A stretch of 6,057 bases of DNA from Anaerolineales bacterium UBA7227. Lineage in GTDB: Bacteria; Chloroflexota; Anaerolineae; Anaerolineales; Villigracilaceae. The translations under genes were made by a program, and so were the position numbers. The notes under the pieces are model-generated. The model saw only the letters and a program-made list of their open reading frames with translations. It had not been told where the DNA came from and ran no database searches. Positions within the stretch are counted from its first letter, which is position 1. Each line of letters starts with the position of its first letter. The stretch lies in NCBI GenBank assembly GCA_002473085.1, contig DKTP01000013.1:1-6057 (forward strand), in the 5' to 3' direction. Shown one piece after another: positions 1 to 5,809 of this stretch.

Positions 1-50
1 CCCATTCGCGCTCATTCGTGTCCATTCGCGCCCATTCGTGTTAATCCGAG
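1..50. repeat. Tandem 10-bp repeat block (ATTCGCG/ATTCGTG type)
   Basis: Five consecutive 10-bp units share the pattern NNCATTCGYG, the fifth being degenerate (ttaatccgag). Units ending CGCG and CGTG alternate, so a 20-bp dimer is present twice. The block touches the window edge and may continue leftwards. It ends only a few bases before the nifJ ribosome binding site, so it lies in the nifJ 5' region. Similar short ATTCGTG-like runs are, as I recall, common between genes in Anaerolineae genomes; no function can be assigned from sequence alone. Confidence 0.7.
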
Positions 51-56
51 CAAATC

Positions 57-63
57 AAAGGAG
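57..63 (+). promoter_or_regulatory. Ribosome binding site of nifJ
   Basis: AAAGGAG ends five bases before the ATG at 69. This supports that start, which also puts the family's conserved residues at their expected N-terminal positions. No convincing -35/-10 pair is seen in the 68 bases available, so the promoter probably lies outside the window or within the repeat block. Confidence 0.8.
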
Positions 64-68
64 CAAGC

Positions 69-3000
69 ATGAAACGAAACATCGTTACCATAGACGGAAA
101 CGAAGCCGCCGCATCGGTGGCGCATCGCGTCAACGAAGTCATCGCCATCTATCCCATCACCCCCTCCTCCGCCATGGGCGAATTCGCGGACGAGTGGTCC
201 GCTAAAAAACGGACGAACATCTGGAACACGACACCCCTCGTGATCGAGATGCAGTCCGAAGGCGGCGCGGCCGGGACGGTGCACGGCGCGCTCCAAACCG
301 GCGCCCTCACCACCACCTTCACCGCCTCGCAGGGACTCCTGCTGATGATCCCCAACATGTACAAGATCGCGGGCGAACTCACCAGCACGGTCTTCCACGT
401 GGCGGCGCGCTCCGTCGCCGCGCACGCCCTCTCCATCTTCGGCGACCACCAGGATGTGATGGCCGTCCGGCAGACGGGCTGGGCGCTGCTCTCCTCCGGG
501 TCCGTGCAGGAGGCGCACGACTTCGCCCTCATCTCGCAAGCCGCCACCCTCAAATCCCGCATTCCCTTCCTCCATTTCTTCGACGGCTTCCGCACCTCCC
601 ACGAAGTGACCAAGATCGAGCAGTTGACGGACGACGACCTCCGCTCCATGCTCGACCCCGAGCTGATCGCGGCTCACCGGGCGCGCGGACTCACCCCCGA
701 GCGTCCCGTCCTGCGCGGCACCGCCCAGAATCCCGACGTCTACTTCCAGATGCGCGAGGCGGTCAACCCGTACTACGACGCCGTCCCCGCCATCCTGCAG
801 GAGGAGATGGACAAGTTCGCCAAACTCGTCGGGCGGCAATACCGCCTCTTCGACTACTTCGGCCATCCCGAAGCCGAGCGCGTCGTCATCCTGATGGGAT
901 CGGGCGGCGAGACCGCCGAAGAGACCGTCAACTACCTCGCGGCGCGGGGCGAGAAGGTCGGCGCGATGCGCGTGCGGCTGTACCGTCCCTTCTCCATCGA
1001 ACATTTCATCGCCGCCCTGCCCAGGAGCGTCAAATCCATCGCCGTGCTGGATCGGACGAAGGAACCCGGCGCGTCGGGCGAACCGCTCTACATGGACGTT
1101 GTGAACGCGCTCGTCGAAAGCGGCAAAACCGGCGTCAAAGTCATCGGCGGACGGTACGGACTTTCCTCCAAAGAGTTCACGCCCGCCATGGTCAAAGCCG
1201 CGCTGGACGAATTGAAGAAGCCCGAACCGAAGAATCACTTCACCGTCGGCATCACCGACGACGTGGCGCACACCAGCCTCGAAGTGGACGCCTCCTTCTC
1301 CATTGAACACGAAGAGACCGTCCGCTGCATCTTCGTCGGCCTCGGCTCCGACGGGACGGTGGGCGCGAACAAGAACTCCATCAAGATCATCGGCGAAGAG
1401 ACCGACAACTACGCCCAGGGCTACTTCTACTACGACTCCAAGAAGTCCGGCACGGTGACGGTTTCGCACCTGCGCTTCGGGCCGAAGCCTGTCCGCGCGC
1501 CGTACTTGATCGAACTCAACCAGGCCAACTTCGTGGCCTGTCACCAGTTCACCTTCCTCGAGCGCGTGGACGTGTTGAAATACGCCAAGGAAGGCGCGGT
1601 CTTCCTGCTCAACAGCATGTATCCCCCGGACGAGGTCTGGGGCAAACTCCCGCTGGAAGTGCAGAAGGACATCGTCGCAAAGAAACTCAAATTCTACGTC
1701 ATCAACGGTTACGAAGTGGCCGAGAAGACCGGCATGGGCGGGCGCATGAATACCATCATGCAGACGGCCTTCTTCGCCATCAGCGGCGTGCTGCCGCGCG
1801 AAGCCGCCATCGCCGAGATCAAACGCAGCATCGAGAAGACCTACGGCAAGCGCGGCGAGGCCGTCGTCCGCAAGAACTTCGACGCGGTGGACGCGACCGT
1901 CGCCAACCTGTTCGAGGTCCAGGTCCCGGCGGAGATCACGTCGAAGGCGACGCGCCGGCCCGCGGTCCCGGCGGACGCGCCCGCGTTCGTCAAGGAAGTC
2001 CTCGGCGCGATCATTGACTACAAGGGCGACAACGTCCCCGTCTCCGCCTTCCCCGTGGACGGCACCTTCCCGACCGGCACCACCCAATGGGAGAAGCGCA
2101 ACCTGGCGCTCGAAATCCCGGTCTGGGAACCCGACCTGTGCATCCAGTGCGGCAAGTGCGTGTTCGTCTGCCCGCACGCGGTCATCCGCCAGAAGGTCTA
2201 CGACGAAAAACTCACGGCCGACGCGCCTGAAACGTTCAAACACATGCCGTCGAAATTCAAGGAATTTTCGCAGGGCTTCGCCTACACCGTGCAGGTCGCG
2301 CCCGAAGACTGCACCGGCTGCACGCTGTGCGTGGATGCCTGCCCCGCGAAGGACAAGACGCAGGTCGGGCGCAAGGCCCTCAACATGGCGCCGCAGCCGC
2401 CCCTGCGCGAACCGGAAGCGGCCAACTGGGATTTCTTCCTCTCCATCCCCGACCTGGACCGCACGCTGTTCAACCCCTCCACGATCAAAAATTCGCAGCT
2501 GCTCCGCCCGCTCTTCGAGTTCAGCGGCGCCTGCACCGGCTGCGGCGAGACGCCCTACATCAAACTCGTCTCGCAACTCTTCGGCGACCGCACCATCGTC
2601 GCCAACGCCACGGGCTGCTCCTCCATCTACGGCGGCAACCTGCCGACGACTCCCTGGGCGGTGGGCGCGGACGGACGCGGCCCGGCCTGGTCGAACTCGC
2701 TCTTCGAAGACAACGCCGAGTTCGGGCTGGGGATGCGCCTCACGCTCGACAAACAGAACGAATACGCGCGTGAACTTCTGGCGGCTCTCGCCTCCGAGAT
2801 CGGACAGACGCTGGTGGACGGCCTGCTGACGGCAGACCAGTCCACCGAAGCGGGCATCGCCGAACAGCGCGAGCGCGTCGCGGCGTTGAGGGAAAAACTC
2901 ATCGCCAGCAAAGATGCCCGCGCCCGCGAACTCCTCACCGTGGCCGACAGCCTCATCAAGCGTTCCGTCTGGATCATCGGCGGCGACGGCTGGGCCTACG

Positions 3001-3635
3001 ACATCGGCTACGGCGGGCTGGACCACGTCCTCGCCAGCGGGCGCAACGTCAACGTGCTGGTGCTGGACACGGAAGTCTATTCCAACACCGGCGGACAGGC
3101 CAGCAAAGCCACGCCCATGGCGGCGGTCGCCAAGTTCGCGATGGGCGGCAAGGGACTCCCCAAGAAAGACCTCGGCCTGATCGCCATGGCCTACGGCTAC
3201 GTCTACGTGGCGCGCGTGGCGATGGGCTTCAACGACCAGCAGACGCTGCGCGCCTTCATCGAAGCCGAATCCTACGACGGCCCCTCGCTCATCATCGCCT
3301 ACAGTCACTGCATCGCGCACGGCTACGACCTGGCGCGCGGCCTGCAACAGCAGAAGCTCGCCGTCAATTCGGGCGCCTGGCCGGTCTATCGCTACGACCC
3401 GCGTCTCGCCCTGGCAGGCAAGAATCCGCTCGCCATCGAAGCCAAAGAGCCGACCGTCCCGCTGCAGGATTACGCCTACAACGAGACGCGCTACAAGATG
3501 CTCACCCTCAGCGACGAAGCCCGCGCCGAGGAACTGATGAAGAAAGCGCAAGCCGGAGTCAAGGACCGCTGGCAGCTCTACACGCAGATGGCCGCCATCC
3601 ACTACGGCAATGGCGCGGAAGAGAAGAAAGCATAA
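69..3635 (+). CDS. nifJ: Pyruvate:ferredoxin (flavodoxin) oxidoreductase
   Basis: This cytoplasmic enzyme converts pyruvate and CoA to acetyl-CoA and CO2 and reduces ferredoxin or flavodoxin (EC 1.2.7.1). All domains of the single-chain PFOR are present in order. The pyruvate/TPP N-terminal domain (about 1-255) has YPITPSS with Thr31, Glu64 in MQSEGG and Arg114. Domain II covers about 265-385 and the gamma-type domain about 416-610 (DGTVGANKNS near 428). The EKR motif is at 675-677. The two-cluster ferredoxin domain has CxxCxxCxxxCP at Cys691-701 and Cys748-758. The TPP domain has proximal-cluster ligands Cys822, Cys825, Cys850 and Cys1081, with GDGWAYD (Asp973) and SNTGGQ (Asn1006). From memory of the Desulfovibrio africanus enzyme, the N-terminal residues keep identical numbers and the TPP-domain residues shift by +10. 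At 1188 aa it lacks the long C-terminal extension of that protein. The name does not imply nitrogen fixation; no nif genes are here. It is intact and probably co-transcribed with the DHOD-like gene. Confidence 0.98.
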   Translation: MKRNIVTIDGNEAAASVAHRVNEVIAIYPITPSSAMGEFADEWSAKKRTNIWNTTPLVIEMQSEGGAAGTVHGALQTGALTTTFTASQGLLLMIPNMYKIAGELTSTVFHVAARSVAAHALSIFGDHQDVMAVRQTGWALLSSGSVQEAHDFALISQAATLKSRIPFLHFFDGFRTSHEVTKIEQLTDDDLRSMLDPELIAAHRARGLTPERPVLRGTAQNPDVYFQMREAVNPYYDAVPAILQEEMDKFAKLVGRQYRLFDYFGHPEAERVVILMGSGGETAEETVNYLAARGEKVGAMRVRLYRPFSIEHFIAALPRSVKSIAVLDRTKEPGASGEPLYMDVVNALVESGKTGVKVIGGRYGLSSKEFTPAMVKAALDELKKPEPKNHFTVGITDDVAHTSLEVDASFSIEHEETVRCIFVGLGSDGTVGANKNSIKIIGEETDNYAQGYFYYDSKKSGTVTVSHLRFGPKPVRAPYLIELNQANFVACHQFTFLERVDVLKYAKEGAVFLLNSMYPPDEVWGKLPLEVQKDIVAKKLKFYVINGYEVAEKTGMGGRMNTIMQTAFFAISGVLPREAAIAEIKRSIEKTYGKRGEAVVRKNFDAVDATVANLFEVQVPAEITSKATRRPAVPADAPAFVKEVLGAIIDYKGDNVPVSAFPVDGTFPTGTTQWEKRNLALEIPVWEPDLCIQCGKCVFVCPHAVIRQKVYDEKLTADAPETFKHMPSKFKEFSQGFAYTVQVAPEDCTGCTLCVDACPAKDKTQVGRKALNMAPQPPLREPEAANWDFFLSIPDLDRTLFNPSTIKNSQLLRPLFEFSGACTGCGETPYIKLVSQLFGDRTIVANATGCSSIYGGNLPTTPWAVGADGRGPAWSNSLFEDNAEFGLGMRLTLDKQNEYARELLAALASEIGQTLVDGLLTADQSTEAGIAEQRERVAALREKLIASKDARARELLTVADSLIKRSVWIIGGDGWAYDIGYGGLDHVLASGRNVNVLVLDTEVYSNTGGQASKATPMAAVAKFAMGGKGLPKKDLGLIAMAYGYVYVARVAMGFNDQQTLRAFIEAESYDGPSLIIAYSHCIAHGYDLARGLQQQKLAVNSGAWPVYRYDPRLALAGKNPLAIEAKEPTVPLQDYAYNETRYKMLTLSDEARAEELMKKAQAGVKDRWQLYTQMAAIHYGNGAEEKKA

Positions 3636-3642
3636 ATTCCCC

Positions 3643-3668
3643 GCCCCTCTCCCAAACGGGAGAGGGGC
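3643..3668 (+). repeat. Perfect inverted repeat between nifJ and the DHOD-like gene
   Basis: An 11-bp GC-rich arm (GCCCCTCTCCC, 3643-3653), a 4-base AAAC loop and an exact complementary arm (3658-3668) begin seven bases after the nifJ stop. Only three T's follow, so it is a poor intrinsic terminator. A stable mRNA 3' end or processing hairpin that lets some transcription through to the next gene is more likely. The CCCTCTCCC/GGGAGAGGG type is also seen as a dispersed intergenic element in many bacteria, so a repeat origin is possible. Confidence 0.75.
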
Positions 3669-3686
3669 TTTCCATCGGAGAACAAA

Positions 3687-4685
3687 ATGGACCTGTCCAC
3701 CACTTATCTCGGCCTGAATCTCAAAAATCCGCTCGTGGCCTCGGCCTCGCCCATGTCGAAAAAAGTGGAGCGCGCCCAGCGTCTCGAGGAAGCGGGCATC
3801 GCGGCCATCGTCATGTATTCGCTGTTCGAGGAGCAGATCATCCACGAAAGCCTCGAACTCGACCACTTCCTGACGAGCCACGCCGACTCGTCCGCCGAGG
3901 CCATGAACTACCTGCCCGATTCGGGGACGTACGCCATCGGCCCGCGCAAATACGTCGAGAACCTGACCGCGCTGAAGAAGGCGGTGGGGATCCCCGTGAT
4001 CGGAAGTCTGAACGGCGTCTCGAAAGGCGGCTGGATCGAATACGCCCGCCACATCCAGGACGCCGGGGCGGACGCGCTCGAACTGAACCTCTACTACATC
4101 CCGGCCGATCCCGCCCTCGCCGCGGCGGACATCGAATCCGCTCAGGCGGACCTCGTGGCGGCGGTCAAGGCGAGCATCCGCATCCCGCTGGCGGTGAAAC
4201 TCAGCCCCTACTACGCCTCCCTGCCCCACTTCGCCAAACGACTCGTCGAGGCCGGCGCCGACGGCCTCGTCCTCTTCAACCGCTTCTACCAACCCGACTT
4301 CGACCTCGAAAACCTGGAAGTGATCGCCAACCTCGACCTCTCCACCTCCTCCGACCTGCGCCTGCCGCTGCGCTGGATCTCCATCCTCTACGGTCAGGTT
4401 GACGCCGACCTGGCGCTGACCAGCGGAGTCCACACCGCGCAGGACGCGCTCAAAGCGATGATGGCCGGGGCGAAGGTCGCCATGATGGCCTCGAACCTGC
4501 TCCACAACGGCGAGCGCGTCGTCGCGACGCTGCTGAACGAACTGGGCTGGTGGGTGCGGACGCACGAGTACGAATCCATCCGGCAGATGCAGGGCAGCAT
4601 GAGCCGCAAGTCCGTGCGGGAACCGGCCGCGTTCGAACGCGCCAATTACATGAAGGTCTTGAATTCGTGGAAAGACCTGCCGTAA
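3687..4685 (+). CDS. Dihydroorotate dehydrogenase-like FMN protein (NifJ-associated type)
   Basis: This 332-aa protein has the FMN-binding TIM-barrel fold of the dihydroorotate dehydrogenase family. Visible motifs are NPLVASASPMS (14-24, first strand and FMN region), SLNG (107-110), ELNLYYIP (132-139), VKLSPYY (170-176), LFNRFYQPD (196-204) and the phosphate-binding stretch TSGVHTAQDALKAMMAGA (245-262). True DHODs carry a catalytic Cys or Ser in the motif matching ELNLYYIP. Here there is neither, and the whole protein has no cysteine, so it is probably not the pyrimidine-pathway enzyme and should not be called pyrD. GGAG at 3677-3680 lies six bases before the ATG, supporting the start. It follows nifJ by 51 bases on the same strand, which suggests an operon and a redox role linked to pyruvate oxidation. 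That role is inference; substrate and electron partner are unknown. It has no signal peptide or membrane segment. Confidence 0.9.
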   Translation: MDLSTTYLGLNLKNPLVASASPMSKKVERAQRLEEAGIAAIVMYSLFEEQIIHESLELDHFLTSHADSSAEAMNYLPDSGTYAIGPRKYVENLTALKKAVGIPVIGSLNGVSKGGWIEYARHIQDAGADALELNLYYIPADPALAAADIESAQADLVAAVKASIRIPLAVKLSPYYASLPHFAKRLVEAGADGLVLFNRFYQPDFDLENLEVIANLDLSTSSDLRLPLRWISILYGQVDADLALTSGVHTAQDALKAMMAGAKVAMMASNLLHNGERVVATLLNELGWWVRTHEYESIRQMQGSMSRKSVREPAAFERANYMKVLNSWKDLP

Positions 4686-4787
4686 TGTTTCATCACCTTT
4701 TCCACATGCGTATCTCGAAAAGAAGGTTTTCTCACAATTAACGAAAAAGAGTCCAAAAACAAAAAGATATAGGAGCGCTCCAAAGAT

Positions 4788-4815
4788 GAAAACGCCCCCA
4801 TTTCACGGGGTTTTC
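4788..4815 (+). terminator. Possible terminator of the nifJ/DHOD-like unit
   Basis: GAAAA plus CCCC (4788-4799, with a small CG bulge) can pair with GGGG plus TTTTC (4807-4815). This gives an A-flanked GC hairpin with a T run on the + strand side, about 100 bases after the DHOD-like stop. The bulge and short GC core make it weaker than the neighbouring hairpin. The A-rich left arm means it could also act on the opposite strand. Confidence 0.45.
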
Positions 4816-4864
4816 CTTCGTTGACTTTGTGACCCTTCGTGTTAAAAACTGAGGACCCGGAAAC

Positions 4865-4890
4865 AAAAAAGACCCCTGTAAAGGGGTCTT
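4865..4890 (-). terminator. Intrinsic terminator after infA
   Basis: On the - strand, AAGACCCC (4890-4883), a 6-base loop and GGGGTCTT (4876-4869) form a perfect 8-bp stem. It runs straight into six T's, counting 4870-4865, and then GTTT. It lies 27 bases past the infA stop, the right place to end the rpsU-infA transcript. On the + strand the tail is only TCTTCTCTTT, so termination of the opposing unit here would be weaker but possible. Confidence 0.9.
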
Positions 4891-4917
4891 CTCTTTCCAT
4901 AAATCCAAAGCGGATGG

Positions 4918-5163
4918 CTACACGGATTGCGGTTCCACCATTTTGCGCTGACGGAAGGTGATGCGTCCGCGCGCCAGATCGTAGGGCGACATTTCCACGG
5001 ACACCCGGTCGCCGAGCAGGATGCGGATATAGTACTTGCGCATCTTGCCGGAAAGGTAGGCGAGCACTTCGTGTCCGTTGTCGAGACGGACGCGGAATTG
5101 GGTGCCGGGCAGGGCCTCGATCACGACGCCGTCCATTTTGATTTTGCCTTCATCTTTTGCCAT
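4918..5163 (-). CDS. infA: Translation initiation factor IF-1
   Basis: IF-1 binds the 30S A site and works with IF-2 and IF-3 during initiation. The 81-aa product is a single S1-type OB fold. It shows the family's core: MAK start, [21 protein letters not shown] (about 29-49), [13 protein letters not shown] and GRITFRQR. It closely resembles the well-known 72-aa E. coli protein, with a few extra residues near the N terminus and about eight more at the C terminus (KMVEPQSV). AAGGAGG at 5175-5169 lies five bases before the ATG. It starts 24 bases after the rpsU stop, so the two are very probably co-transcribed and end at the terminator at 4890-4865. In many bacteria infA lies in the large ribosomal-protein cluster near map and rpmJ, so this location behind an rRNA operon is less usual. 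A second infA copy elsewhere cannot be excluded. Confidence 0.97.
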   Translation of the reverse strand: MAKDEGKIKMDGVVIEALPGTQFRVRLDNGHEVLAYLSGKMRKYYIRILLGDRVSVEMSPYDLARGRITFRQRKMVEPQSV

Positions 5164-5187
5164 ACACGCCTCCTTGCGGATCCCGAA

Positions 5188-5391
5188 TTATTCGTAATCC
5201 TTGAACTGGCGCCGCTTGATGCGGCGAATGGCCTTCTTCTTCTCCATGCGGCGCTGCTCGCTTCGTGAGACGAACCAACGCTTGCGGCGGACGGTGCTTA
5301 AAACGCCGCTCTTGACGACTTTCTTGCGAAAGCGCTTGAGCAGGGAATCCTGGGATTCACCGGAGCGTAAATTTACTGCTGCCAAATCCAT
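5188..5391 (-). CDS. rpsU: 30S ribosomal protein bS21
   Basis: bS21 is a small basic protein of the 30S platform near the anti-Shine-Dalgarno end of 16S rRNA. The 67-aa product has the family pattern: ESQDSLLKRFRKKVVKSGVLS (about 12-32), then the RRKRWFVSRSEQRRMEKKKAIRRIKRR basic helix and a short acidic tail (KDYE). The ATG at 5391 follows GGAGG by only three bases, which is tight. An in-frame TTG at 5385, giving a protein two residues shorter, would have nine-base spacing, so the start is uncertain by two codons. It is first in the rpsU-infA pair and is preceded by a structured leader with its own promoter. Confidence 0.95.
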   Translation of the reverse strand: MDLAAVNLRSGESQDSLLKRFRKKVVKSGVLSTVRRKRWFVSRSEQRRMEKKKAIRRIKRRQFKDYE

Positions 5392-5504
5392 TCACCTCCT
5401 TCCGCATGGAAGATTGTAAGCGAGGGAAACCCCTCGGCCACACATTGCGCCGAGGGGCAGGGACAGTCGAAACCAACGAATATGATCGGAACGATCACTT
5501 CCAT
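5373..5504 (-). other. Possible 43-codon leader ORF overlapping the rpsU start
   Basis: An ATG at 5504-5502 opens a 43-codon frame (MEVIVPIIFVGF...) that runs through the leader hairpins and the rpsU Shine-Dalgarno, ending 19 bases inside rpsU in another frame. Its ATG overlaps the TGA of an even smaller ORF (MQSS, 5518-5504) in a TGATG junction. GAGGAG at 5524-5519 touches the MQSS start, so it is too close for that ATG and 14 bases from the longer one. No homology is recognised. It may be chance, as the frame stays open well upstream. Confidence 0.15.
5392..5401 (-). promoter_or_regulatory. Extended Shine-Dalgarno of rpsU
   Basis: AAGGAGGTGA on the - strand is a ten-base match to the 16S anti-SD sequence, abutting the ATG at 5391. 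Its 5' part (5401-5399) is also the end of a 5-bp hairpin (CTTCC 5412-5408, GGAAG 5403-5399), so access to it may depend on RNA folding. Control of bS21 synthesis by SD strength is plausible because bS21 sits by the anti-SD; this is inference. Confidence 0.75.
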
Positions 5505-5575
5505 CAGGACGATTGCATCTCCTCGGGTTGTGTTAAATCCTTGTCGTCGGCGGGACGCCGAACTGGAAACTGCGT
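5392..5575 (-). promoter_or_regulatory. Structured 5' leader of rpsU-infA
   Basis: If transcription starts about seven bases after the -10 box, the rpsU mRNA carries roughly 180 nt before its start codon. On the - strand the leader has several perfect hairpins: TCGGCG/CGCCGA (5561-5547, 3-nt loop), TGATCG/CGATCA (5497-5483, 3-nt loop), CCCCTCGGC/GCCGAGGGG (5457-5430, 10-nt loop) and CTTCC/GGAAG (5412-5399). The right arm of the third can instead pair with CCCTCG (5426-5421). This resembles a ribosomal-protein autoregulatory leader or attenuator, but I match it to no known family. The T tract after the 9-bp stem is only TTT, so it is not a strong terminator. Confidence 0.5.
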
Positions 5576-5580
5576 GCGGG

Positions 5581-5609
5581 ATTGTACTACACGACAGAGC
5601 GCTTGTAAA
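5581..5609 (-). promoter_or_regulatory. Sigma70-type promoter of rpsU-infA
   Basis: On the - strand TTTACA (5609-5604) and TACAAT (5586-5581) are separated by exactly 17 bases. Each matches the -35 and -10 consensus at five of six positions. The -35 box begins seven bases after the end of 5S rRNA, inside a T-rich run. The ribosomal protein and initiation factor genes can thus be transcribed apart from the rRNA operon, with a start predicted near 5575. Confidence 0.75.
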
Positions 5610-5615
5610 GAAAAA

Positions 5616-5739
5616 GTCCCTTGGCAATGACCTACTCTCCCAGGAGGCTGCCCTCCAAGTACCATCGGCGCTGACGGGCTTAACTGCCGGGTTCGGGATG
5701 TTACCGGGTGTACCCTCGTCGCTCCAATCACCAAGGGAC
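5616..5739 (-). rRNA. rrf: 5S ribosomal RNA
   Basis: This is a complete 5S rRNA of about 124 nt on the - strand. Its 5' GTCCCTTGG (5739-5731) and 3' CCAAGGGAC (5624-5616) ends form a perfect 9-bp helix I, which sets the boundaries to within a base or two. Inside are the typical bacterial 5S segments ACACCCGGTAACATCCCGAAC, followed by the CAGTTAAGC-type loop, GATGGTACTTGG and GGGAGAGTAGGTC. It is the last gene of an rRNA operon. The T-rich stretch directly after it (TTTTTCTTT) may help transcription stop or be processed there. Confidence 0.97.
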
Positions 5740-5809
5740 GTTTTCACAACGTCAGGCTGAATAGTAAATCTGGATGTGTAGCAAAAAAGTACCAAGTTCT
5801 CCGCATCAC
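5740..5809 (-). other. 23S-5S transcribed spacer
   Basis: About 70 bases separate the 3' end of 23S from 5S, with no tRNA. On the - strand it has a six-T run (5788-5783) and, at the 5S side, a perfect hairpin GACGTT/AACGTC (5753-5737, 5-nt loop). The second arm of that hairpin includes the first three bases of 5S, so it competes with 5S helix I and may mark a processing intermediate. The 23S boundary is set by analogy with the E. coli 3' end and is good to a few bases. Confidence 0.65.

Larger units (their letters stand above)
4686..4917. other. Convergent intergenic region
   Basis: This 232-base, relatively AT-rich stretch separates the convergent nifJ/DHOD-like and rpsU-infA units. It holds a possible + strand terminator hairpin, a clear - strand terminator, the 10-bp palindrome GGAGCGCTCC at 4772-4781, and a degenerate short-period repeat at about 4815-4842 (units like CCTTCGTTGA and CCTTCGTGTT). 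No open frame here has a ribosome binding site or recognisable product. Confidence 0.7.

Noticed and set aside
2014..2829. A 271-codon + strand frame inside nifJ, with similar frames at 2327-2773 and 2914-3180
   Set aside because: These are shifted-frame readings of GC-rich nifJ codons, with Ser/Arg/Pro/Ala-biased products. The nifJ frame is intact and shows its catalytic motifs throughout this stretch.
69..3635. The nifJ name as evidence for a nitrogen-fixation locus
   Set aside because: No other nif gene is present. This enzyme is general pyruvate metabolism in anaerobes.
12..4565. A 1517-codon open frame on the - strand opposite nifJ and the DHOD-like gene
   Set aside because: Its codons are in register with the sense codons, so stops arise only where the sense genes use TTA, CTA or TCA. 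These are rare at this GC content. The product is low-complexity (rich in V, G, R, D, H), matches no family I know, and spans two well-supported genes.
4821..4848. Possible + strand promoter (TTGACT followed by TTAAAA-like sequence)
   Set aside because: The -10 match is poor, the TTGACT lies inside the short-period repeat, and it would point into the opposing infA gene with no + strand gene downstream.
4646..4900. An 84-codon - strand ORF in the convergent intergenic region
   Set aside because: It starts at the infA terminator hairpin, has no convincing ribosome binding site, runs into the DHOD-like gene and has no recognisable domain.
4927..5268. A 113-codon + strand frame opposite infA, and another at 5201-5419 opposite rpsU
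   Set aside because: Both lie over short, strongly conserved genes with good ribosome binding sites. Their products resemble no family.
5430..5457. Reading the GC hairpin as a plain rRNA-operon terminator
   Set aside because: The stem is followed by only TTT and then CCC on the - strand, and it lies well downstream of the rpsU promoter, so a leader structure fits better. Weak termination there cannot be excluded.
5504..5795. Protein-coding frames over the 5S gene and spacers (76 and 140 codons on the - strand, 92 and 74 on +)
   Set aside because: They overlap a complete 5S rRNA with a perfect terminal helix. Open frames over rRNA are a frequent artefact.
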